From Candida dubliniensis CD36 (taxonomy: Eukaryota; Ascomycota; Pichiomycetes; Serinales; Debaryomycetaceae), in the NCBI RefSeq assembly GCF_000026945.1, contig NC_012862.1, positions 1,046,501 to 1,110,500 on the forward strand: a stretch of DNA of 64,000 nt, read 5' to 3'. Under the pieces are notes generated by a model that worked only from the letters and a program-made list of their open reading frames with translations, ran no database searches and was not told the origin of the DNA. Each line of letters opens with the position of its first letter. The first letter of the stretch is position 1. Of the stretch, positions 10,406-21,058 are shown one piece after another. The position numbers were made by a program, and so were the translations under genes.

Positions 10406-10507
10406 AAGGTGATTGTAATCCAATGTAATTTAAATGTAAACAGGGTTTCTTATAAGATGTATTGAGAATATACGATGCAGATCTATTTCAAAAATATAAA
10501 AAACAGT

Positions 10508-13500
10508 TTATTTCTTTGCAAATGGGCGTTTTCTAGGTATAAACAAATTAGATGGTGGTTTGACTACTCCAGAAGATGAGGGCATAGTTGACTTTGTTGG
10601 CTTCTTTGTTTTATCTGTTGATTTAACTGAGGCAATGGAAGAGTTAACAGTTATTTGCAAAGATTTGTTTTGAGGAGTAGTGGGAAACTCCTTAGATGTA
10701 CTCCTTTCAGCATCGGCAGGCTTGTTGGGCTTAAGGGTACCTGAAGATGTTGGAGTTGGAGTTGAGGCAGCTACTGGTTTTGAAATCGTACCAGAACGAG
10801 TGGGGACATTTTTAGAATCATCTTGAGGTTTTGGTTGATTTATATATGGTTTCGGAGCATTGTTTGTTGGTTGCAGATTCTTTGTCTGATAATTGAAGTT
10901 TTTATTTCCATTAGGTGGTTTCGTTTTACTTGGTAAAACACCTGCATTAGTTACACGATAGGCTGGCATGGTCATACTGTTTCTTATCTTTTGTACATTT
11001 CTTTCGGATTCATTCGACACCTTCTGCTTTTTGGCATATTTTTCTTGTGGTGGGATAAATACACTTGCTTCCTTTCTCTTCAATACAGGGTTAGATGAAT
11101 TCAAAAATCCAGGATAAGCTTGTGTAACACATTTCCTTTCATCGGCATCAGTTAATAGCTTTCTCCAGACTTCGTTTCTGGATAAAGATTCCTTGTTACC
11201 TAATATCCAGAGAGTGGTCTTTGCACGAGTAAGGGCCACGTTCATACGACGCACATCACTCAAAAACCCGACATTTCCTGTTGCACTGGCTCTAACACAA
11301 GACATAATTATAATCTCTTTTTCTTGACCTTGGAACCCATCGACAGTGTTAAAATCGATTTCATCTAAAATGGGTTTCCCGTATTTTCTAACGAAAACTT
11401 CTTTGATTTTTCGAATTTGCTCTTTATATGGAGAAATTATCCCCACATTCCCACTAAATTTGTCTTGTGGTATTATTTGCATCAATTTATCAGTCAACTG
11501 CAAGGCAACCATTGCTTCATCAGTGTTGAAAAGAGACCTGGTCAACTCATTTTTCTCGTGTTTACCCAAAATGTCAAAAAACCTATACGGTGTGAGTGGC
11601 GGATCCTTGTGCCATGGCCTTGTGTTCAATTCAAGCATATTGTCACCATCTTTTAACTTGGAGTTATAGAACTCAGAACTTGGGAATTTTGAGATCATTG
11701 GATGCATTCTGTATTGCACATCCAACATATAAACCGAGTCTGGGTGGTTCTTTTGCATTCTTACAAACAAACTTTGTTCGTAATTATAGGAAGCCGCAGC
11801 TTGTGATAACACTGTTGGTGGCAATTGGTTTGGATCTCCCACCATGATACATTTTCTGCAGCCATATCTAAGAGGAATAATAGCCGATAATTCCAAACAC
11901 TGACAGGCTTCATCAATGATTACTTGGTCAAACTGCACAGAAAGATTAGCAACCAAATCGTGCGCTGATCCTGATAAAGTCGAACAAAGCACTTGTGCTT
12001 CTGAAAGAATTCGGGCTTGTATGTTTCTTCTATTAATTTCTTTGGTTCTATTAGCTATCGAGGCCTTTTCCCTTTGCTCGTCTAATTTCTTTGCCAACTC
12101 GCTTCTCTTTTTATTAATGGCACGAATCTTTTCTTCCAATTCGGTGATATCTTTGTCTTCCAAACTTTCAGTGGCGAGTCTTTTCCGCAATTCGTCTCTT
12201 TCGTTAATACATTTGGTGTGTTCTAAACGAATATTCGGATCAATTACTACTTCAGTTTGTTTTGTCTGTAACTCTTTATCAACTAATTCTTCCAAGGTCA
12301 AATCCCTTACTGATGAATTGATTGCATCACTTCTTCCTAATCGTACTACCTTAAGTGGCATATGTTCCCCTGACGAGTTTCGAACACCGTCTCTCAATCT
12401 TAATACTAACTCATCAACTGCAGCATTACTTGGTGCACAAATCAATATTTTGGCTTTGTCAGACGGAGCAGGACTAGAACCTGATTCAGATATATCAATC
12501 ACCTTCTTGTTTTTTTCTTGAGACAACGAATACCCAACAATCCCTAAAATAGTTTTCGTTTTACCCGTACCAGGAGGACCTTGAATCAATGAGAACCCTT
12601 CACTCTTAAAAGTACCCATAATTGCACGAGCTTGTGAATCATTTACATGATAGATTTTACGCATCTTTTCAGCATCTTCCTCTTCAATCTCAATGGGTTT
12701 GTTTGGGGTTGCCAGAATGATTGAATCGGCTAAATCATAATATTGCAACCCTTTCAAAGAGGAAAACTCTCTCTCAATCGTAATCATTTGCATCACTTTC
12801 ATTCCAGTAACAACTGACTTTGGTGTCAACGCTCCCATCATTGGCCCACTTGGATAAACTCTTAAAATAACATCACAGTAATCCGAGTTGGTGTATTTCG
12901 TATCCTGGACTTTTGCCAAACAAGTCATTGTGTCCTCTGCTTTTATATAGCGTCTAATTTCTGCTTCATGTTGAAGTGATTCGTTTTTCAATGCAAGCAC
13001 AACCAAATCAGAATCTCCTATTCTCCTATCTTGTAACACCGCTTTTTCCATGGATGCAAAAACGTCAAAGAATCCATCTACCAGTGTTCTACTTCCAATC
13101 AATAGTTCAAAAGGTTTCTCATCTACCGTCAATTTTGCTGACTGCATAGCCAGCCAACATTCCAACATTAGTAATGGCTCCGTCACCTGGACATACTCTT
13201 TAACATCCTTGTATGTATCCTTGATCTCTTGATATATGGATTTATCTTTGCTGGGAAAATCGCTCTTTGAATTATAATTCCATCTAAGGACAGATAAATA
13301 CAAAGGTTTCAAATTCACATTCAATCTCAACCTCATTCTCTCTTTGGCCATTTTGGCTTCGTCTATTTGTTTTCTTCTTTTTTGAAGATTATTTCTATCA
13401 ATAGTTTTCAAGTTCATATCCACTTCTGTGATTTTGGCAATCTTTTTAGCTTTACCTTCCACAAACAAGTCAGTCAAATCTGTATCTGATTCATCCTCAG

Positions 13501-16500
13501 AAGAAGACTCCGAGTCAGCTGCTGTTTTCTTTTTCAAGGCATGTAATGGCCTTCCAATAGCAACTGATGGAGCTGAAGGTGGTGATTTCTTTGAATTGAA
13601 GCCAGCTGGTCTAGGAGGTGCTGGGTTAATGTGACTTTTTGGCGGACCAGAAATGGAGGATCTTGATTGTTGTAACTTTTGACGAATCAGATTTAGATTT
13701 TGAGTACCTTTTACCTCTTTTGGAGCTGGAGCAACGGGTGCTTTATTTGTGAAAGAAACAAACCCTTCCAAAGTCTGTTGCCTTTTATTTGTTCTCTTTG
13801 CAAACTCCTCTGGTCGGAGTTCTTGGATTTCATCATCTATTGGTTGTAATTTGGGCTCAACCTTAGCTCTAGCCTGAGCATACTTCTGCTCACTTTCTTT
13901 TCCCTCCATTGTTTCGACTAAAACTTCATTTAATTCTCTGGCTTTTGTCATCAACATCATTCTTTGCGACTCAGACAACTTATTATTGTAACCTTTCACT
14001 TTTTTAGAATATTTCCATAACTGTTCAACAAACTGATCTTGAACTTTAAAATTTTCTTCAGAAGCCAAATCAAAACCTTTGATGACTAACGCAACACAGG
14101 AATTTAAAAGGGAGAGATCCCCAAGCTTCAACCAAACAATTATATGTTGGAAAGCATTCATAAAACTCTCAAAGAATTCATACAGTATATCCTTGTTTGT
14201 CTGTTCCTTGATTGTGTCTACAATAAACCTGAAAGAATCTAAAAGCAAATGACTCAAGTCTAACGTGTCTCTTGCAAACTCAAGCAACTCGTCAAGATGA
14301 AACTGGCCGGCCCACACAAATGTTTCCTGGAATACCATAATTAAAAATTTCCAGCAGTTTTTCCAAAATGAGATAATTTCACTTTCGCAATTAGTAGTAG
14401 AAGATAATAACAGTGAATCAACTGGGTCTGCTAAAGCTTTGATTATATCCATTACAATTCTAATAGCTTTAGGGGTTGGTTCATAGCATGCCAAATTTGT
14501 CAAGTTAGCCAAATTAATATTGATAGACACTAAAGACAGTTTCAAATTGTTTGAGAAACATTCCTGGAAAGTTTCCAATCTACCACTGGCATTATACACT
14601 TCATTCATGAAATCCAATGCAGCTTGACTAATCAAAGGGGTGAAAATACAACCCCATACAGACTCAGCACAATCAAGGTCATTGATAATCTGCTTGATAT
14701 TTTCTGGATCACAAAGACTAAAACTAGAAAAAATTTGATTTTGTAAATCACATATGGCTTCCATACCCTTATTATGTTGAGTTTTAGCACTTGCTAAATC
14801 CTTATTTGCCTGGTTGTACTTGATCTCGTTAAAGTTAATTGCCATAGGCATTAAACGCAAACACTGTATAACCACTTTCACCAAACCAATGTTGGTGTAT
14901 AGTTTCAGTTTTAAAATAGCACTCCAAAAAAATGGGAAAGTGTCGAACATATTTGGTATTTCACCTTTCAGCAACAAATATGAATTCTTTACCAAAATTA
15001 AGACATCATATTTCAAGCATCTACAAACTAAGTCCATAGCATCAGCGCATGGAGGTGAATTCATGGCGCAACTGAGAATAGCACCGGCTTCGTATTCAAG
15101 AGCTGCCCTTACGTCTCTAAAACTCATGATTTCAACAGACAATTTCGGGTCTTTTGGGTTCATTTCAACAACAGTAGCTGGAAATATACCTGCAAATATC
15201 TTAACGCCCAATTCTCTCAAATTAGTAACTCTTTGTGATCTCAAATCATTTGTCGAACTTGTATAGCCCTTCCCTTGTCTCAATAGATATGGTCCAATTT
15301 TCATACATGCATTCTGTCGTTGTGATCCGTTTAGTGATTCGATGAACAAAAAAATCCAAGATATAAAGTCCTGAAATGAAAAATCATTCAAAGAACTCTT
15401 CTCTGAGGCAGATAAAATTAACTGTTTAGAATACTCTGGGTTCCCAAGTATACCAGACAACAATGCGATAGGTGTTAATGGCATAGTATGCAGATAGAGC
15501 TTACTTCCTAATCTGTTCAATAACTTAGTAAACACTTTTAATAAAACTGGTAAAGGGGCTGTCAAGTTTGACATTAAACTATTGCAAAGCACGCTAATTG
15601 CTGAGTACAATTTCAAATTTGTGTGCTCGCTCATGGCTCTAATATCTTTAGGTGTATTAACTCGAAGAATAAAAGCTTCATCATCCATGAAATCAAGAAT
15701 GTTGTAGACTATCTCCCAAAACTTAATAGCTGTCCCATCATTAAAATACTTGGAATCTTGTATTCGGTAAAGGTGAATTGAGAACTCCTTAACTACTGGC
15801 TCTTCAAGCGACCTCTTGTTGTATATGATCTTCTGCTGGCTCAAGTGCTTCATCCATTCGAATGCCCAAAGTTTTTCTTCACCAGACCCTTCGAAAAGTA
15901 GATATACAAGACCCGCAAGTAAAGCGGGAGAAGTAGGCAATTCGTCTTTAGCACGCAAAACCCTCACTATATGTGCAAATTTCTCTTTGTTGTCTTTGTA
16001 ATGTCTTAGAAGATCTGGGTTAACCATGAACCAATCTCGGCAAAGATGAAGTTGCGCCTGCACCTTCTCAATAGTTTCGAGATTATTGTAAACCAAATTT
16101 AGACATGGTTGCACCAATGTAGCTTCCCAAGAAGTAATTGCATTGATAAACTGGTTCACATTGGCAATGGGTGTCTTTTTGTTTGTGATGAAACCAGATC
16201 GCAACTGAGTCTTTGCTATTGCAAAAGCCCTTAGGCAGGAGGTACATTTCAGCAAAGATTTAGCTATGTCAGGCTTCAACTCTTCAAGAACAGCATTGTT
16301 TGGAAATGAAAATAAAATTAAAGAATAACATGCTATTGAATACATGTATCTATTGCAAAACCAATGTGGATTATTTTTGTATTTTCTCAAATATTCGATC
16401 GTGTGCTTTATGGCTGTTTCATGGGTAGGACTGTTGCCTGGCTCTGAGAGGGATTGAGTAATCAACCTTACTAGGCTGTCATGCTCAGGTGGTTTGTCTG

Positions 16501-16537
16501 TTTCTACTCCCAGCTGTGGTGTTACTGTATGTGACAT
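10508..16537 (-). CDS. SEN1: Sen1-type superfamily 1 RNA/DNA helicase
   Basis: A 2009-residue homologue of Sen1, the nuclear helicase that terminates non-coding RNA polymerase II transcripts with Nrd1-Nab3 and resolves R-loops. The N-terminal half (to about residue 950) is an alpha-helical solenoid that contacts polymerase II. A low-complexity linker with SDSESSSEDESDTDLTDLF follows. The helicase core includes Walker A QGPPGTGKTKT (GPPGTGKT at 1320-1327) and the DEACQ box at about 1542-1546. Later motifs visible are GDPNQLPPTV, DVQYRMHP, VDGFQGQEK and RRMNVALTRAK. The C-terminal 200 residues are basic and Ser/Pro/Asn-rich and end FIPRKRPFAKK, a likely nuclear localisation signal. The length is close to S. 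cerevisiae Sen1 (about 2230), somewhat shorter in the tails. Confidence 0.96.
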   Translation of the reverse strand: MSHTVTPQLGVETDKPPEHDSLVRLITQSLSEPGNSPTHETAIKHTIEYLRKYKNNPHWFCNRYMYSIACYSLILFSFPNNAVLEELKPDIAKSLLKCTSCLRAFAIAKTQLRSGFITNKKTPIANVNQFINAITSWEATLVQPCLNLVYNNLETIEKVQAQLHLCRDWFMVNPDLLRHYKDNKEKFAHIVRVLRAKDELPTSPALLAGLVYLLFEGSGEEKLWAFEWMKHLSQQKIIYNKRSLEEPVVKEFSIHLYRIQDSKYFNDGTAIKFWEIVYNILDFMDDEAFILRVNTPKDIRAMSEHTNLKLYSAISVLCNSLMSNLTAPLPVLLKVFTKLLNRLGSKLYLHTMPLTPIALLSGILGNPEYSKQLILSASEKSSLNDFSFQDFISWIFLFIESLNGSQRQNACMKIGPYLLRQGKGYTSSTNDLRSQRVTNLRELGVKIFAGIFPATVVEMNPKDPKLSVEIMSFRDVRAALEYEAGAILSCAMNSPPCADAMDLVCRCLKYDVLILVKNSYLLLKGEIPNMFDTFPFFWSAILKLKLYTNIGLVKVVIQCLRLMPMAINFNEIKYNQANKDLASAKTQHNKGMEAICDLQNQIFSSFSLCDPENIKQIINDLDCAESVWGCIFTPLISQAALDFMNEVYNASGRLETFQECFSNNLKLSLVSININLANLTNLACYEPTPKAIRIVMDIIKALADPVDSLLLSSTTNCESEIISFWKNCWKFLIMVFQETFVWAGQFHLDELLEFARDTLDLSHLLLDSFRFIVDTIKEQTNKDILYEFFESFMNAFQHIIVWLKLGDLSLLNSCVALVIKGFDLASEENFKVQDQFVEQLWKYSKKVKGYNNKLSESQRMMLMTKARELNEVLVETMEGKESEQKYAQARAKVEPKLQPIDDEIQELRPEEFAKRTNKRQQTLEGFVSFTNKAPVAPAPKEVKGTQNLNLIRQKLQQSRSSISGPPKSHINPAPPRPAGFNSKKSPPSAPSVAIGRPLHALKKKTAADSESSSEDESDTDLTDLFVEGKAKKIAKITEVDMNLKTIDRNNLQKRRKQIDEAKMAKERMRLRLNVNLKPLYLSVLRWNYNSKSDFPSKDKSIYQEIKDTYKDVKEYVQVTEPLLMLECWLAMQSAKLTVDEKPFELLIGSRTLVDGFFDVFASMEKAVLQDRRIGDSDLVVLALKNESLQHEAEIRRYIKAEDTMTCLAKVQDTKYTNSDYCDVILRVYPSGPMMGALTPKSVVTGMKVMQMITIEREFSSLKGLQYYDLADSIILATPNKPIEIEEEDAEKMRKIYHVNDSQARAIMGTFKSEGFSLIQGPPGTGKTKTILGIVGYSLSQEKNKKVIDISESGSSPAPSDKAKILICAPSNAAVDELVLRLRDGVRNSSGEHMPLKVVRLGRSDAINSSVRDLTLEELVDKELQTKQTEVVIDPNIRLEHTKCINERDELRKRLATESLEDKDITELEEKIRAINKKRSELAKKLDEQREKASIANRTKEINRRNIQARILSEAQVLCSTLSGSAHDLVANLSVQFDQVIIDEACQCLELSAIIPLRYGCRKCIMVGDPNQLPPTVLSQAAASYNYEQSLFVRMQKNHPDSVYMLDVQYRMHPMISKFPSSEFYNSKLKDGDNMLELNTRPWHKDPPLTPYRFFDILGKHEKNELTRSLFNTDEAMVALQLTDKLMQIIPQDKFSGNVGIISPYKEQIRKIKEVFVRKYGKPILDEIDFNTVDGFQGQEKEIIIMSCVRASATGNVGFLSDVRRMNVALTRAKTTLWILGNKESLSRNEVWRKLLTDADERKCVTQAYPGFLNSSNPVLKRKEASVFIPPQEKYAKKQKVSNESERNVQKIRNSMTMPAYRVTNAGVLPSKTKPPNGNKNFNYQTKNLQPTNNAPKPYINQPKPQDDSKNVPTRSGTISKPVAASTPTPTSSGTLKPNKPADAERSTSKEFPTTPQNKSLQITVNSSIASVKSTDKTKKPTKSTMPSSSGVVKPPSNLFIPRKRPFAKK

Positions 16538-16873
16538 TGTCGAGTACCCAGTCCGGAAAAGAAATGATGCAGTCTATAAAAAAAAAAAAACAATATCAAT
16601 AATGTACAAATATATATGGACTATTGGAGTATACTCTGTTTCTCTGTTTTGCAATATTTTATTTATAACGACAAGCAGGTCTAAGATTAAATAAAAGATT
16701 GTAGAAGAAGAACGTCAGTAGTAAAATGTTTGTGGTCCAGAAAACGTGAGTTATTGTAGTTCATAAATTTTTTTTTTTTTTTTTGTTCTTCTTCCTTGAT
16801 TTCAGAGCTTTTATAGATTTTTCCCTGCACTACTACAAAGAAGAAATAAAAAAAAAAAAACTATATTTACGCG
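16538..16873. other. intergenic, SEN1 upstream / ZCF32 downstream
   Basis: This 336-base spacer holds the SEN1 promoter and the ZCF32 3' UTR, both on minus. Several A/T homopolymer runs are present (about 16579-16590, 16769-16784, 16849-16860). No gene is seen. Confidence 0.6.
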
Positions 16874-19027
16874 TTACAACAATGTTAGATCAACACCAAT
16901 TTTTTCAGCTGCAGTTATCCAATCTTCGTTTGTTTCCCAGCATCGTTTCATGATTTGCAAACCCTTTCGGGCATTTATATTTCCCATTTGACCCAAATTT
17001 TGGAATCTCTGTTCAAAAAACTGTTGCATTTCTGGACGCAAAACCTCACACCCTGCAGTGAATAAACAAAAGATACAGCATATGTCAGCTGGGGATCGTG
17101 ACTCAATATGCAATTTCGCTAACTCCCCTATGCCATTAGCTAAATCTTGTACAAGGTTCGATTCTCTGGGAACTAAAAGAACTCGTCGATACAAGTGTAT
17201 CAATCCAGCATCACAGAATATTTTATTTGTAAACCGTAAAATATCATTTTCTTTAATAAGGGTAACCGTTTCTTCTGGTAAATCTTTAGCTGACAGTGGC
17301 TGCCCTTTTCCAGAATTTAACTCTATAATTTTCTCATGACTTTGTAAAATAGATTTTTCGTCCTTTCTTTGTGTTTCTATTAAGGCCTCCTTGACTTCAA
17401 GAGCTTTGTAAACTATACTCAAAGGCAAATTGGCAGCACTTGCCTTTGCTTTCCCCAAATGTGCGTTTGTTTCTCGTACAAGCATGGTGATCTTGGTAAA
17501 ATGTGGGAGAAATTTTATATTGAACCCCATCAAATAATCAATAGTTTTCTTTGGGTATTGGGTTTCATCTTCCATCTTATCAATTTCATGCAACATGGTC
17601 AAAGACTCCAACGGCTCGTATGTGCTTAAATCATTAGAAGTTAGCAAGTAATCGTGTGAATCCGTTGTTGAAGAAAGGGCCCCAATGACATCAGTATACA
17701 CAAACCACCTCATTAAAAAGAACGTCATATCACCTTCCGTTCCTGCTTCTGGTCCCCTTTTATGAGGGGTGTTTGAACGTGCTTTGATAATTTGTCTTGC
17801 CCCAATATTGTGAGCACGGTGGCGGCTAAAGTCTTTGGAGTTGAAAACTTCATAACAAGAAAGTAATAATGCTGTGGCCAACGCTTCATCCGAGGTTGCC
17901 TTGGATTCATCCTTTAATAACTGTAGTAGTTCTGTACAGGATCTTGACAACAATTGATCAATTACAATATCTGGAGTGTCGTCTGCGCCAATTAAAGAAG
18001 ACCTCAATTTTGCTGAAAAGGCTAACAATGTGTTCAAAATAGCAGGATATTCCATGGCCATTTGAGTTAGTAAAATTTTATAAGGATTGTCTTTGTAGAT
18101 GCTTGATGGTGCGGGAACTAGGTTTTGAGAAGCCACAGTTACCCAGAAATGCATTAGGTTACGGTAAAATGGAACATTAAGAAGTAGCGTTGGTAATGGT
18201 GTTAACAGCGGCGGAATCGAGTCCCAAATATCTTCCAGTGTGGGAGATCCGTTTATCGAACTATACACCAGTCGCATGGGGAACGTGTCACCTATTAAAT
18301 TGCTTTGATCATTTGGTAAATATTTCTCAATTCGGGAAATATCTTCTGAATAATTATTCAAAAATGACGTGGCCAGAGATTCCGAGTCACTGCCGTACCG
18401 AGTAACCCCCATGTACTTTTGTGGGTTCAGAATATATGTGCTGAAAATGTCAGAGTTTTGCAATTGGAATTGCTGCCCGCCAAAGTCTGCTAATGCATTT
18501 GTTAAATTCTCCATCCCACTATTTAATTCTGGGAAAATGTCAGTTAATGCCATGTGGGAGTCTTTTCTTTTGATTTCTGGATCAACGATACCATCAATTT
18601 CTGCAATTTTTCTTTTTGCGTTCCTGTGGGGTGCAGGTGGGTCAATGTGTGAAGAGACTGATTCGGAAGGTGACTGTGGGGATTTTATTGAGTCTGTGTT
18701 AAATTCATGTAAAATAAAAGTTAAGCCAGTATCTCCCTTTGAGTTAGAATTGTTGGAAATTGGTATATTTAATGAGGTGGATGTCTCAATGGGGAAATCG
18801 TTTACTGTTGCTTGAGCTTCTTTCTTTACCAATGATAGTTGTTTTCTTTTATTGATATCTTTATAGGGTCGTCCACCCCAAGTTAATTTGAGCGAATAAT
18901 CACAAATTGCATTGGTTTTAAAACAGTATGAACATATAGGTTTGTTTTCATCACATTTAATTTTTGATCTTTTGCAATTATGGCATCCGTTACGACTTCG
19001 ACGGATTATCTTCTTCTTTTCCTCCAT
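16874..19027 (-). CDS. ZCF32: Zn(II)2Cys6 transcription factor, probable Zcf32
   Basis: A 717-residue fungal zinc-cluster regulator. The binuclear cluster is near the N-terminus: Cys15, 18, 25, 32, 35 and 42 in RNGCHNCKRSKIKCDENKPIC and the following CSYC...C, preceded by basic KKKIIRRSR. A linker LTWGGRPYKDINKRK follows, then an acidic Ser/Pro-rich part and the large fungal-specific middle homology region with many helical segments. The open frame reaches a TTG at 19042, but the ATG at 19027 (MEEKKKII) is the natural start. Position between SEN1 and ERV41/STM1 matches my memory of C. albicans ZCF32, reported as a repressor of biofilm formation; that symbol rests on remembered synteny. A CCGGTCCGG element lies about 320 bases upstream. 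Confidence 0.9.
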   Translation of the reverse strand: MEEKKKIIRRSRNGCHNCKRSKIKCDENKPICSYCFKTNAICDYSLKLTWGGRPYKDINKRKQLSLVKKEAQATVNDFPIETSTSLNIPISNNSNSKGDTGLTFILHEFNTDSIKSPQSPSESVSSHIDPPAPHRNAKRKIAEIDGIVDPEIKRKDSHMALTDIFPELNSGMENLTNALADFGGQQFQLQNSDIFSTYILNPQKYMGVTRYGSDSESLATSFLNNYSEDISRIEKYLPNDQSNLIGDTFPMRLVYSSINGSPTLEDIWDSIPPLLTPLPTLLLNVPFYRNLMHFWVTVASQNLVPAPSSIYKDNPYKILLTQMAMEYPAILNTLLAFSAKLRSSLIGADDTPDIVIDQLLSRSCTELLQLLKDESKATSDEALATALLLSCYEVFNSKDFSRHRAHNIGARQIIKARSNTPHKRGPEAGTEGDMTFFLMRWFVYTDVIGALSSTTDSHDYLLTSNDLSTYEPLESLTMLHEIDKMEDETQYPKKTIDYLMGFNIKFLPHFTKITMLVRETNAHLGKAKASAANLPLSIVYKALEVKEALIETQRKDEKSILQSHEKIIELNSGKGQPLSAKDLPEETVTLIKENDILRFTNKIFCDAGLIHLYRRVLLVPRESNLVQDLANGIGELAKLHIESRSPADICCIFCLFTAGCEVLRPEMQQFFEQRFQNLGQMGNINARKGLQIMKRCWETNEDWITAAEKIGVDLTLL

Positions 19028-19718
19028 TTTTTGACAAATCAACTAGTGTCTTCTAGTATAGTCTTGAAAGTAAAAATAGCAATACCCAATGAGAAATTTA
19101 TTAAAAGAAGGAAAACAAGAAAAAGTAAAAAAATTGTTGTAATTATATATTAGAAGGGAAGAGAAGAGAAGAGAAATGAACTATTAATGAAAAATAGAAT
19201 GTTAAACCCCAAATTAGATAAAGTTAAACAAGAAAACTAAAAAAAAAAAAAAACAAGGTAGGCGCTAAACTACTTAGAAAAAAAAAAAAAAAAATAAGAA
19301 AAATAAGAATAATTTTAGAATGCACGTTTTATTATCTAGCCTCGAAATAACCGGTCCGGATCTTTGTAATTTCCGCCTATATCGCCACGCACCCCTAGTA
19401 TAACTGCTTTTTAAAACTTTGAATTATAATTAGATGATAGAATATGTGATTCTGTAATGATAATCAACAAACTTATATTAGCTTCTAGTTTAAAGCATAC
19501 TTTGCATGTTCATACCTTATAATACCTTATAGGAGCTAGCGGCATAAATTTGTGCTGGCATTTTCTTTAGCAAATTAGATGGTTAGGAAATCAACCTTAT
19601 GCCTGAAAGTTAAAATACCTTTATTAGCAGTTTTACATCTAAAACCCGTCTCGATTGATCAAAACAAAGAGAAGTCAATTTGTCTTAACTATACATCTGT
19701 TAAATGTATATTAAACTC
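19028..19718. promoter_or_regulatory. ZCF32 promoter region
   Basis: This 691-base spacer lies between the ZCF32 start and the ERV41 stop. It contains a GGGAAGAGAAGAGAAGAGAA purine tract near 19155-19174, two A-runs near 19240 and 19280, and a CCGGTCCGG sequence at 19351-19359 with two CGG triplets, the half-site preferred by zinc-cluster proteins. No coding frame is seen. Confidence 0.5.
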
Positions 19719-20756
19719 CTAAATATCTAACAACCCACCTGGTTTCTGCTCTCTATTTTGTTGAACTGCCTTTTGGCCATAGAATATAAAAAGCAATTTT
19801 TCATATAATCTAAATAGATAGCCAGCAGCAATCAATAGACCACCGCCAATTGTAGCCAACTTAGCAATGAACTGAAAGAATGGGATTCTTTTCTCACGAA
19901 TGACAAGCTTTATTGGTTCAAAATCATACAAGAAATATATTCCCGGGATCCCATCTGGCCTGTGGGTAGATTGATCAACTTTAATAACATGCTGATTCTC
20001 GGTTAATGAGTATTGGTTGGTGTCAATTTCTAATCCCAATTGCTCATATAATGTGGGGACCACTTTTGCATAGTACATGTAGGTTTGTAATCTTTCTTCA
20101 GTAATCTTACCTGTTGCATCTAAAGGATTATTCAAATATGGATAGAATTCCCCAAATGAAAATTCCTGTATGACATGGGAAAAATTTAGGGACTCGAATG
20201 GGACATGCAGTCTGTCTCTATATCCAAATCCCTTACCAGTAATTCTAAAATCTCCACGTACTTGATTCACTGGAATAGAACCAAAAATATGACAAGCAGG
20301 AGCTCCTTCATTGACTCTTGCACCTTCACTTCTAAATTCAGCCCTTAAACTCTCTTGCATAACTTCATCCAAATCTGGTGTCTCATGGAAATCATTTGGG
20401 TTATTAATTTTGAATGAATCAGGAACGAAAAAGTGGATCCCTTCAAAATTCAATGTCTCTCCTGCCAAATACGTGTCGTGGGTGATATCTTCAACATTGG
20501 TATGAATAAACTGACAAGGCATAGCCACTATCATGTCAATATTAATAGTCAAATCGGAACGGATTTGATCGTCTACTGTGAACTGACGATCCACGTATCC
20601 GCCAATATATCCACCAATTTCAATCCATAGTATTAACAATCCACAAAAGTATGTCACTAAAGTCGAGAGTCCACCTCTCTGTGATCTCACTTGATGATGC
20701 GGATCTACTTTTGGAAAGGCATCGAATGTTTTAACTTTTTGGGCAAACGAATCCAT
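19719..20756 (-). CDS. ERV41: COPII-vesicle cargo protein Erv41 (ERGIC2 homologue)
   Basis: A 345-residue protein cycling between ER and Golgi; in yeast it pairs with Erv46 to retrieve ER residents and support COPII transport. The N-terminus (FDAFPKVDPHHQVRSQRGGL) precedes a membrane segment at about residues 30-52, followed by a luminal domain with DITHDTYLAGETLNFEG and CHIFGSIPVNQVRGDFRITGKG. A second membrane segment lies near 298-325 (FFQFIAKLATIGGGLLIAAGYLF) with a short cytosolic tail ending GLLDI. The CxxC-rich region of Erv46 is absent and the length matches Erv41 (352 in S. cerevisiae), so it is Erv41 rather than Erv46. The S. cerevisiae gene has a 5' intron; none is needed here because the frame opens at a good ATG. 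Confidence 0.93.
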   Translation of the reverse strand: MDSFAQKVKTFDAFPKVDPHHQVRSQRGGLSTLVTYFCGLLILWIEIGGYIGGYVDRQFTVDDQIRSDLTINIDMIVAMPCQFIHTNVEDITHDTYLAGETLNFEGIHFFVPDSFKINNPNDFHETPDLDEVMQESLRAEFRSEGARVNEGAPACHIFGSIPVNQVRGDFRITGKGFGYRDRLHVPFESLNFSHVIQEFSFGEFYPYLNNPLDATGKITEERLQTYMYYAKVVPTLYEQLGLEIDTNQYSLTENQHVIKVDQSTHRPDGIPGIYFLYDFEPIKLVIREKRIPFFQFIAKLATIGGGLLIAAGYLFRLYEKLLFIFYGQKAVQQNREQKPGGLLDI

Positions 20757-21058
20757 TGACTGGTTGAAGTTGAAGTAGTTGGTTTACTAAGTAGGAGACG
20801 TTGTTGTATTAACACGACACAATGTTCTGGATTGGTATCTTTTTTCTTTTTTTTTTTTTTTTGGAGAGAATTAATATACATTTGATTGTGGACTGCATGT
20901 AGGAACTGGTTCTGGTTCTATTCTTCATTCCAGTTCTCTTGTTTTTTCTGGTCCGGTTACAGGTGAGAGGCAACAGTTTTTAACAAACAGGGACCCCCCG
21001 CCCATTTATCAAAGCAAATAATAATCTTTTCTTCAGTCAACTATTGTTCCAACTTCAA
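20757..21058. promoter_or_regulatory. divergent promoter region, ERV41 / ITT1
   Basis: A 302-base spacer between divergent starts, with a T-rich tract near 20842-20862 and a short C-run near 20993-20998. No other feature is seen. Confidence 0.6.

Noticed and set aside
11346..12521. Plus-strand ORFs opposite SEN1
   Set aside because: They are antisense shadows of the conserved helicase core, which explains their length.
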